From an uncultured Pseudomonadota bacterium (GTDB lineage: Bacteria > Pseudomonadota > Gammaproteobacteria > Burkholderiales > Burkholderiaceae): DNA of 38,701 bases. The stretch lies in contig CAMLIZ010000029.1 of the NCBI GenBank assembly GCA_946480245.1, positions 1 to 38,701 of the forward strand, read 5' to 3'. Under the pieces are notes generated by a model, which was given only the letters and a program-made list of their open reading frames with translations, was not told the DNA's origin and searched no databases. The position numbers were made by a program, and so were the translations under genes. This document shows, one piece after another, positions 32,990 through 38,701 of the stretch; positions within the stretch are counted from its first letter, which is position 1, and each line of letters begins with the position of its first letter.

Positions 32990-33307
32990 TCAGATCTGGC
33001 CGTACAGCGCCTTGCGCTGCGCGGTGTACGCCCACCAGGGCGCCGGCGCCGCACCGCGCATGAAATCGGTGACGGCCATAAAGGTGTCGAGCACGCAGGG
33101 GTCGTGCCGCTGGCCGGTCTTGGCGCACAAGGACTGGTACAGCACGAACGCGTCGCGCCCGGCCAGCTCACGCGGATGCGCGATGCCCAGCAGCCGCAGG
33201 TCCGCGGCCAACGCCGGGCCGACGTTGGGCAACTGTTCCAGCACGTTGCACTCGTCGGCGCAGCTCGCCTTCGGGCGCTTCAGTGCGGTCTTGCGGGCGA
33301 CCTTCAT
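32990..33307 (-). CDS. Cdd1-type helix-hairpin-helix protein (mitomycin-resistance-like)
   Basis: A 105-residue protein. The helix-hairpin-helix LEQLPNVGPALAADLRLLGI is clear near residue 25, followed by a family-specific FVLYQSLCAKTGQRHDPCVL and an aromatic tail with PAPWWAYTAQRKALYG. Proteins of this type (Cdd1 / PF11731) are annotated as mitomycin-resistance or pathogenicity-locus proteins; no firm mechanism is known. ATG 33307 overlaps the lexA stop by one base (TGATG), so it is translated from the lexA message and would be SOS-inducible. A GTG start 3 bases upstream is an alternative. Confidence 0.88.
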   Translation of the reverse strand: MKVARKTALKRPKASCADECNVLEQLPNVGPALAADLRLLGIAHPRELAGRDAFVLYQSLCAKTGQRHDPCVLDTFMAVTDFMRGAAPAPWWAYTAQRKALYGQI

Positions 33308-33984
33308 CACATCAGCATGGTGTTGCGGATCAGGCCCACGGCAACGCCTTCGAGCTCGAAGCTCGGCTCGTCGGGCGTGACGGTGAGGGTGGGGTAGTCG
33401 GGGTTCTCGGGGATCAGCTCGATGCCGTGCTTGGTGCGCCGAAAGCGCTTGACCGTGACCTCGTCGCCAAGGCGCGCGACGACGATCTGGCCGTTCTTGG
33501 CATCGTGCGCCTTCTGCACCGCGAGCAGGTCGCCGTCGAGGATGCCGGCGTCGCGCATGCTCATGCCTCGTACCTTGAGCAGGTAGTCGGGCCGGCGCGC
33601 GAACATGGTGGCTTCCATCAGGTAGGTCTGGTCCACGTGCTCCTGCGCGAGGATCGGGCTGCCGGCCGCCACCCGGCCCACCAGCGGCAGGCTCAGCTGC
33701 GCGAGGCTGGGCAGCGGCAGGCTGAACTGCTTGCCGCGCGCCTCGTTGAGGGCGCGTAAAGTCTCGGCCTTCAGACGGATGCCTCGCGAAGTGCCGCCCA
33801 CCAGTTCGATCACGCCTTTGCGGGCCAGCGCCTGCAAGTGCTCCTCGGCGGCGTTGGCGGAGCGGAAGCCGAGTTCGGCGGCGATCTCGGCCCGCGTGGG
33901 CGGGGCGCCGGTGCGCTCGATCGCGCTTTGCACCAGATCGAGAATCTGCTGCTGGCGCTCGGTGAGTTTGGGGCGTTCGTCCAT
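33307..33984 (-). CDS. lexA: SOS repressor LexA
   Basis: Repressor of the DNA-damage response, inactivated by RecA-stimulated self-cleavage. It has 225 residues. The winged helix opens [20 protein letters not shown], with recognition region [20 protein letters not shown]. The self-cleavage bond is A107-G108 in VGRVAAGSP. Catalytic residues are S142 (RGMSMRD) and K179 (VTVKRFR). A GAGGGA ribosome site precedes ATG 33984. Two SOS-like boxes lie 41-75 bases upstream and a Cdd1-type gene is joined to its end. Confidence 0.97.
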   Translation of the reverse strand: MDERPKLTERQQQILDLVQSAIERTGAPPTRAEIAAELGFRSANAAEEHLQALARKGVIELVGGTSRGIRLKAETLRALNEARGKQFSLPLPSLAQLSLPLVGRVAAGSPILAQEHVDQTYLMEATMFARRPDYLLKVRGMSMRDAGILDGDLLAVQKAHDAKNGQIVVARLGDEVTVKRFRRTKHGIELIPENPDYPTLTVTPDEPSFELEGVAVGLIRNTMLM

Positions 33985-34024
33985 CGGGTCCCTCGGTGTG
34001 CCACGGGCCGGCTGGTGCCGGTCA

Positions 34025-34040
34025 CTGGTGGTTCATCCAG
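34025..34040. promoter_or_regulatory. Degenerate LexA box, lexA-proximal
   Basis: CTGG, eight bases, CCAG is a perfect inverted repeat; adding flanks gives CACTGG and CCAGTG. It fits the LexA box layout (CTGT-N8-ACAG) with one change in each half. Centre-to-centre distance to the other box is 19 bases. Confidence 0.5.
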
Positions 34041-34043
34041 TGG

Positions 34044-34059
34044 CTGTATTTTTATCCAG
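34044..34059. promoter_or_regulatory. LexA (SOS) box
   Basis: CTGTATTTTTATCCAG fits CTGT-N8-ACAG with a single mismatch and the usual A/T-rich centre. It lies between lexA and the divergent asparaginase gene, 12 bases before the asparaginase ATG. Confidence 0.75.
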
Positions 34060-34071
34060 AATCGTTCACAA

Positions 34072-35001
34072 ATGCAAAGCAGGCCTTCCACCCTCGTGAT
34101 CCTCGGCACCGGCGGCACGATCGCCGGCACGGCGGCACGCGCACTCGACAACGTCGGCTACACCGCGGCGCAGCTGGGCGTGGCGCAGCTGGTGGCGGCC
34201 GTGCCGGCACTCGCGGGCCAGCCGCTCGAGGCCGAGCAGGTGGCCCAGCTCGACAGCAAGGACATGGACAACGCCACCTGGCTGGCGCTGGCACGGCGCG
34301 TGGCGCACCATCTGGCGCGGTCCGACGTGCAGGGCGTGCTGGTGACGCACGGCACCGATACGCTCGAGGAGACGGCGTACTTCCTGCAGCGCGTGCTGGC
34401 GCCTGCCAAGCCGGTGGTGCTGGTGGCGGCCATGCGGCCGGCCACGGCCTTGATGGCCGATGGCCCGCAGAACCTGCTCGATGGCGTCAGCGTGGCGCGC
34501 ACCGAAGGCGCGTGCGGCGTGGTGGCCGTGCTCGGCGGACAGGTTCATGCGGCACAGGACGTGCGCAAGGTGCACAGCTACCGTGTCGACGCGTTCGGCG
34601 ACGGCGACGCCGGCCCGCTGGGGGTGGTGGAAGAGGGTGCGCTGCGCCGCTTCCGCGAATGGCCGCAGGGCGATGCGTTCGGGCTCGAGCGGTTGCCGGC
34701 CGATCCCGCGCAGTGGCCGCGGGTGGCGCTTGTCACCAGCCACGCGGGCGCCGATGGCGCGTGGGTGGATGCGCTCGCCGCGAGCGGCGTGCAAGGCATC
34801 GTGGTGGCGGGCACCGGCAACGGCACGGTGCATTGCAGTCTGCAAGCGGCGCTTCAGCGCGCCCGCGATGCCGGGGTCACCGTGTGGCGCAGCACGCGCT
34901 GCGCTCAGGGTGCGGTGGTGGGCGAAGGCGCCTGGCCGTCGGCCGGCGCCTTGCCCGCGCTGAAGGCGCGCATCGAGCTGATGCTGCAGCTGATGCGGTA
35001 G
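34072..35001 (+). CDS. L-asparaginase
   Basis: Hydrolyses L-asparagine to aspartate and ammonia. It has 309 residues. The first signature is [20 protein letters not shown], with nucleophile T16. The second is [20 protein letters not shown], with T95-D96. The substrate loop has [11 protein letters not shown] (S62), and the expected [20 protein letters not shown] segment is present. No signal peptide is seen, so it is probably cytoplasmic. No ribosome site precedes ATG 34072. The ATG lies 12 bases from an SOS box, so the promoter is shared with the lexA operator and the gene may respond to LexA. Confidence 0.93.
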   Translation: MQSRPSTLVILGTGGTIAGTAARALDNVGYTAAQLGVAQLVAAVPALAGQPLEAEQVAQLDSKDMDNATWLALARRVAHHLARSDVQGVLVTHGTDTLEETAYFLQRVLAPAKPVVLVAAMRPATALMADGPQNLLDGVSVARTEGACGVVAVLGGQVHAAQDVRKVHSYRVDAFGDGDAGPLGVVEEGALRRFREWPQGDAFGLERLPADPAQWPRVALVTSHAGADGAWVDALAASGVQGIVVAGTGNGTVHCSLQAALQRARDAGVTVWRSTRCAQGAVVGEGAWPSAGALPALKARIELMLQLMR

Positions 35002-35004
35002 GGC

Positions 35005-35442
35005 TCAGGCGGCGACGTTCAGCTTGACGTCGATGTTGCCGCGCGTGGCGTTCGAGTACGGGCACACCTGGTGTGCCGCCTGCACCAGCTGCTCGGCCTG
35101 CGCGCGCTCCAGCCCGGGCACCTTGATGTTCATTTCCACCGCGATGCCGTAGCCCACTGCGCCGCCAGCCAGCGGACCGAAGCTGACGGCCGCGTCGATG
35201 CTCACGTCGTTGGGCACCTTGACGCCCATCTTGCCGGCCACCGCCTTCAGCGCGCCGATGAAGCAGGCCGAGTAGCCCGCGGCGAACAGCTGCTCGGGGT
35301 TGGTGCCGGCGCCCCCCGCGCCGCCCATTTCCTTCGGGGTGGCGAGTTGCACATCGAGCGCCCCGTCAGAGGTGCGCGAGGTGCCCTGGCGTCCGCCGGT
35401 GGAGGTGGCGTGGGCGGTGTACAGCACTTTCTCGAGAGCCAT
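35005..35442 (-). CDS. ohr: Organic hydroperoxide resistance protein (OsmC/Ohr family)
   Basis: A 145-residue thiol peroxidase that reduces organic hydroperoxides, with reduction by lipoylated proteins in known members. The catalytic cysteines are C60 ([10 protein letters not shown]) and C127 ([10 protein letters not shown]), with the supporting R18 (GGRQG) and E50 (TNPEQL). The opening is [15 protein letters not shown]. An AAAGGA ribosome site lies upstream of ATG 35442. The ohrR gene ends 33 bases before it on the same strand, so both are likely on one message and derepressed by peroxides. Confidence 0.96.
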   Translation of the reverse strand: MALEKVLYTAHATSTGGRQGTSRTSDGALDVQLATPKEMGGAGGAGTNPEQLFAAGYSACFIGALKAVAGKMGVKVPNDVSIDAAVSFGPLAGGAVGYGIAVEMNIKVPGLERAQAEQLVQAAHQVCPYSNATRGNIDVKLNVAA

Positions 35443-35474
35443 GTGAGTCCTTTCAGGGGTGGTGGATGCGGCGT

Positions 35475-35957
35475 TCAGGCCGCGGAGGAAGAGGGTGCGC
35501 CGACCAGCTGCTCGCGCAGTGATTTGAGGCGCGCCGTGAGGGCGGCCAGTTCGTCGAGCGAGCAGCCGGCGGCACAGGCCACCTGCGGCGGCACGCGCGC
35601 GGCGCGCGCCTTCAGCGCCCGGCCGGCGGGGGTGAGCTTGAGCAGCACGCGGCGTTCGTCGGCCGCGTCGCGCAGCCGTTGCACCAGCCCTGCGCCTTCC
35701 AGCCGCTTCAGCAGCGGCGTGAGGGTGCCCGAGTCGAGCATCAGGCGCTCGCCGAGCGCGGAGACGGACACGCCATCGCCTTCCCACAGCACCAGCATGA
35801 CGAGGTATTGCGGATAGGTGAGGCCCAGCGGGTCGAGCAGGGGTTTGTAGAGCTTGGTCATCGCCAATGACGATGAATAGAGCGCGAAGCACAGCTGGTG
35901 GTCCAGACGCAGCCATTCGTCGGCGTGCGATTTGGGGGCGGCGTGAGGCTTGGCCAT
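35475..35957 (-). CDS. ohrR: Peroxide-sensing MarR-family repressor OhrR
   Basis: A 160-residue MarR-type regulator of ohr. The sensing cysteine is C23 in DHQLCFALYSSS, and C128 is in the place of the second cysteine of two-cysteine OhrR proteins (C22 and C127 in Xanthomonas). C132 is extra. The winged helix includes LTYPQYLVMLVLWEGDGVSV, LMLDSGTLTPLLKRLEGAGL and the wing RDAADERRVLLKLTPAG. ATG 35957 begins right after the operator region. Oxidation by organic hydroperoxides is expected to release it from DNA. Confidence 0.95.
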   Translation of the reverse strand: MAKPHAAPKSHADEWLRLDHQLCFALYSSSLAMTKLYKPLLDPLGLTYPQYLVMLVLWEGDGVSVSALGERLMLDSGTLTPLLKRLEGAGLVQRLRDAADERRVLLKLTPAGRALKARAARVPPQVACAAGCSLDELAALTARLKSLREQLVGAPSSSAA

Positions 35958-35975
35958 GCGGCGAATTGTATTGCT

Positions 35976-35990
35976 CACAATTAAATTGTG
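35976..35990. promoter_or_regulatory. OhrR operator
   Basis: CACAATT-A-AATTGTG is a perfect 15-base palindrome 18 bases upstream of the ohrR ATG. An overlapping second pair, AATTGT (35964-35969) and ACAATT (35977-35982), extends the site toward the gene. The A/T content stands out in this GC-rich DNA and fits known OhrR sites. Confidence 0.7.
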
Positions 35991-36050
35991 CACAACCACA
36001 ATGCAGGCAGGGGCTTCGCCCACGGGTATGCAGGTTGCTCGGAACCGTCC

Positions 36051-37721
36051 ATGATCCGCCCGATCCCCGCCGCGGTGCAGCGTTCGCTGCGCGAAACATT
36101 TGGCCTGCACGAGCTGCGCGAGGGCCAGCACGAGGTGATCACCCGCGTGCTCGCCGGCCACGACACGTTGGCCATCATGCCCACCGGTGCTGGCAAGTCG
36201 CTGTGCTATCAGCTGCCGGCGCTGCACCTCGATGGCACGACGGTGGTGGTGTCGCCGCTGATCTCGCTGATGAAGGACCAAGCCGAGAAGCTGGAGGACG
36301 CCGGCGTGGCTGCCGAGCAGCTGAACAGCGCGCTGCCGCGTCGCCAGCAGGGCGCGTCGATGGAGCGCATCGCCGGTGCCGAAAGCGAGATCGTGTTCGC
36401 CACGCCAGAGCGGCTTGCCGACCCGGAGTTCCTCGCCGCGCTGACGCAGCAGCGTGTGTCCTTGCTGGTGGTGGACGAAGCGCACTGCATCTCGCAATGG
36501 GGGCATGACTTCCGGCCGGCCTACCTGGAGATCGGCGCCGCGCTGGAGACGCTGGGCCACCCGCCGGTGCTCGCGCTCACCGCGACCGCCACGCCGGATG
36601 TGGTGGCGGACATCCGCGACAAGCTGCATCGCCCGCAGATGCATGTGGTGAACACCGGCATCTACCGCGCCAACCTGCGGCTGCAGGTGGTGCAGGTGAC
36701 GAACGAGGCGGAAAAGCTCGACCGCGTGCTGCAAGCCCTGCGCAAGGCCGAGGGCAGCGGGATCGTCTACACGGCCACGGTGAAGGCCTGCACCGAACTG
36801 CACGAGAAACTGCAGGCCGCGGGCGAGTCGGTGGCGCTTTACCACGGCCGCCTGCGGGCCGCGGAGCGCCATGACAACCAGGACCGCTTCATGCGGGGCG
36901 ACGTGCGCGTGATGGTGGCCACCAACGCATTCGGCATGGGCATCGACAAGCCCGACATCCGCTTTGTGCTGCACTGGCAGATGCCGGGCAGCCCCGAGGC
37001 CTACTACCAGGAGGCCGGCCGCGCCGGTCGCGACGGTCTGCCGGCCGATTGCGCCCTGGTGTTCTACCGCAAGGACCGCCAGGTGCAGCAGTTCTTCCTC
37101 GCGCGCCGCTATCCCACGGTGGACGAACTGGCGCAGGTAATGGACCTGCTGGCCTCGGCGCCGCAGGGCCTGTCCGCCCGGGAGATCGATGAGCGGCTGC
37201 CGGCGCTGCCCGGCACGCGCGTGGCCGTGGCGCTGAACCTGCTGCGCGACGGCGGGCTGGCCAGCAGCGACCGCGAGCGCGTCTGGCACCAGCGCAACGA
37301 GCGCGCGGCCTCGCGAGCCGCACAGCGTGCCGCGTTGGAGCAACTGGCCCATGCCTATGTGGACAAGGCCGAGCGCGACCATGAGGCGCTGGAGCGCATG
37401 GTGTTCTACGCGCAGACGGGCTTCTGTCGCTGGCGTGTGCTGCTGGAGTACTTCGACGAGCCCCTGCCGTTCGACCAGCGCTGCGGGCACTGCGACAACT
37501 GCCTGCGCCCGCCCGTGCAGGCAGCACCGGTGCGGGAGGACCACAGCCTGCACCGGCGGCGTGCGCCCGAACCGCCTTCGCCCTTCAAGCCGGGCGACAG
37601 CGTGCGCGTGCCGCGCTATGGCGACGGCCAGGTGGTGCAGGTGGCGGGCGAGGAGGTGACGGTGGCGTTTCCCGATCGCAGCAAGCGCAGTTTCCTCACG
37701 GCCTACGTGCGCGGCGCCTGA
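36051..37721 (+). CDS. recQ: RecQ-family ATP-dependent DNA helicase
   Basis: A 556-residue 3'-5' DNA helicase. Visible motifs: FGLHELREGQHEVITRVLAG (motif 0), P-loop MPTGAGKSLCYQLP, LLVVDEAHCISQWGHDFRP (DEAH plus aromatic loop), LTATAT, VALYHGRLRAAER, and GMGIDKPDIRFVLHWQMPGS through YYQEAGRAGRDG. A winged-helix-like part (about 362-420) comes before, not after, the zinc module, whose cysteines are C459, C478, C481 and C484. The tail (about 512-556) has PGDSVRVPRYGDGQVVQVAG, a KOW/Tudor-like turn, and there is no HRDC domain. ATG 36051 gives the usual opening. It diverges from ohrR. Confidence 0.92.
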   Translation: MIRPIPAAVQRSLRETFGLHELREGQHEVITRVLAGHDTLAIMPTGAGKSLCYQLPALHLDGTTVVVSPLISLMKDQAEKLEDAGVAAEQLNSALPRRQQGASMERIAGAESEIVFATPERLADPEFLAALTQQRVSLLVVDEAHCISQWGHDFRPAYLEIGAALETLGHPPVLALTATATPDVVADIRDKLHRPQMHVVNTGIYRANLRLQVVQVTNEAEKLDRVLQALRKAEGSGIVYTATVKACTELHEKLQAAGESVALYHGRLRAAERHDNQDRFMRGDVRVMVATNAFGMGIDKPDIRFVLHWQMPGSPEAYYQEAGRAGRDGLPADCALVFYRKDRQVQQFFLARRYPTVDELAQVMDLLASAPQGLSAREIDERLPALPGTRVAVALNLLRDGGLASSDRERVWHQRNERAASRAAQRAALEQLAHAYVDKAERDHEALERMVFYAQTGFCRWRVLLEYFDEPLPFDQRCGHCDNCLRPPVQAAPVREDHSLHRRRAPEPPSPFKPGDSVRVPRYGDGQVVQVAGEEVTVAFPDRSKRSFLTAYVRGA

Positions 37722-37751
37722 GGCCGCTTCCGCTGCGGCGCCGCGGAGGCG

Positions 37752-38701
37752 TCAGCCCAACTGCTCGAGCGCTTCGCCGAGCTCCAGCCAGCGCAGCTCC
37801 AGCGCCTCGATCTCGTCGTCCAGCGCCTTCAGTCGCTTGCCTTGCTCGGCGCGCTGCACGGGCGTGGCCTCGGGTGCCGCCAACGCTGCCAGTGCGGCCT
37901 CGCGTTCGCTGCCGGCTGCTGCCATGCGCTGCTCCACCTTCTTCAGCTCGCTCTTCAAAGGCTTGGCCTGCTCGGCCAGCTTCTGCCGCTGCGCGGCCTG
38001 TGCCTTGCGATCCTCGCGCCGGCCGCTGCTGTCCGCCGGTGGGGCGGCGGCCTCGCGCACGGCAGCGGCTTCGCGTGCTGCTGCCCGCGCCATCTCGCGG
38101 CTTTGCTCGAGCAGCCAGCGCTGGTAGTCGTCGAGGTCGCCATCGAAGGGTTCCACCGCGCCGTGCGCGACCAGCCAGAACTCGTCGCACACCTCGCGCA
38201 GCAGCGCGCGGTCGTGGCTGACCAGCATCACGGTGCCTTCGAACTCGTTGAGCGCCATCGACAGCGCCTCGCGGGTGTTGAGGTCGAGGTGGTTGGTGGG
38301 CTCGTCCAGCAGCAGCAGGTTGGGGCGCTGCCACACGATGGTGGCCAGCACCAGCCGCGCCTTCTCGCCGCCCGACAGCGAGCCGATGGGCTGGTGCACC
38401 ATGTCGCCCACGAAGCGGAACTGCCCGAGGAAGTCGCGCAGTTCCTGCTCGCGTGCCTGCGGGCTCACCTCGCGCGCCAGCCGCACCATCTGCTGCAGCG
38501 GTGTGTCGTCGCCGTGCAGCACGTCCATCTCCTGCTGCGCGAAGTAGCCGATCGCCAGGCCCTTGCCCTCGGTCAGCGTGCCGGCCAGCGGCGGCAGGCT
38601 GCGGGCAATGGTTTTCACCAAGGTGGACTTGCCCTGGCCGTTGGCACCCAGGATGCCGATGCGCTGGCCGGCCAGCACGGTGCGGTTGATGTCGCGCACG
38701 A
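37752..38701 (-). CDS. ABC-F family ATPase, C-terminal half (cut by window edge)
   Basis: The last 316 or so residues of a two-cassette ABC-F protein, a cytoplasmic ATPase group that acts on ribosomes. The second cassette shows Walker A GILGANGQGKSTLVK, signature LSGGEKARLVLATIVWQ, Walker B LLLLDEPTNHLDLN, and the switch histidine in MLVSHDRALL. A long charged C-terminal coiled coil follows (KPLKSELKKVEQRMAAAGSE), as in YheS/Uup-type members. The N-terminal cassette and inter-domain linker lie beyond the right edge. I call it YheS-like, at moderate certainty. Confidence 0.93.
   Translation of the reverse strand, partial: VRDINRTVLAGQRIGILGANGQGKSTLVKTIARSLPPLAGTLTEGKGLAIGYFAQQEMDVLHGDDTPLQQMVRLAREVSPQAREQELRDFLGQFRFVGDMVHQPIGSLSGGEKARLVLATIVWQRPNLLLLDEPTNHLDLNTREALSMALNEFEGTVMLVSHDRALLREVCDEFWLVAHGAVEPFDGDLDDYQRWLLEQSREMARAAAREAAAVREAAAPPADSSGRREDRKAQAAQRQKLAEQAKPLKSELKKVEQRMAAAGSEREAALAALAAPEATPVQRAEQGKRLKALDDEIEALELRWLELGEALEQLG

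Noticed and set aside
37722..37751. GC-rich repeat between recQ and the ABC-F gene as a shared terminator
   Set aside because: The 30-base gap has GC-rich self-complementary pieces but no clear stem with a T run.
1..38701. CRISPR arrays, tRNA or rRNA genes, insertion sequences, prophage or toxin-antitoxin modules
   Set aside because: No spaced direct repeats, cloverleaf sequences, transposase motifs or phage genes were seen on reading both strands; gene spacing is that of an ordinary chromosome.

Overview
This window is high-GC DNA from a bacterial chromosome. The gene content points to a betaproteobacterium of the order Burkholderiales, probably a Rubrivivax/Leptothrix/Ideonella-type lineage. 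The pointers are a phasin (polyhydroxyalkanoate granules), a gluconate-type TRAP cluster, a paired short ChrA, an ohr/ohrR pair, and a lexA operator of the CTGT-N8-CCAG kind. The taxonomic call is an inference from gene families and base composition. Genes are packed tightly on both strands, with many 1-14 nt overlaps. No gap exceeds 300 bases. I found no tRNA, rRNA, CRISPR array, insertion sequence or prophage gene.

Left part (1-12,000): the start of metY (leftward, cut by the edge), a two-CBS-domain protein, aroC, an RND efflux adaptor/pump pair, then a leftward phasin. Next comes a gluconate unit: a LacI-family regulator diverges from gntK and the three TRAP transporter subunits, and two identical palindromic operators about nine helical turns apart lie between them.

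Middle (12,000-24,700): a stand-alone receiver protein; a leftward unit of an SPFH/prohibitin-like protein, a secreted SH3-like protein and an AraC-type N-terminal domain without its DNA-binding half; a divergent two-component system with a large extracytoplasmic sensor; a DUF1304 protein; a NAD(P)H oxidoreductase; and a TetR regulator divergent from a predicted metal-dependent hydrolase, with two matching operators between them. An SRPBCC-ArsR pair with two matching operators follows. Then come a tiny membrane protein, a histidine kinase whose membrane domain resembles the plant/cyanobacterial ethylene receptor but lacks the copper-binding cysteine, and a DUF1624 membrane acyltransferase-like protein.

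Right part (24,700-38,701): rlmB; upp joined to a small lipoprotein that carries a canonical EF-hand loop; a leftward run of a 2-hydroxyacid dehydrogenase, two half-size ChrA proteins and an FRG-domain protein; a DUF1993 protein; an orphan 129-residue protein; a penicillin-acylase-family Ntn hydrolase; lexA translationally joined to a Cdd1-type helix-hairpin-helix protein; an asparaginase divergent from lexA across tandem SOS boxes; ohr and ohrR with an operator; a RecQ-family helicase with a non-standard C-terminal domain order; and the C-terminal half of an ABC-F ATPase cut by the right edge.

The most useful observations are the several divergent regulator/target pairs whose operators can be read directly, the degenerate ethylene-receptor-like sensor, the EF-hand lipoprotein behind upp, and the altered RecQ architecture. 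I did not find a single large undescribed system.
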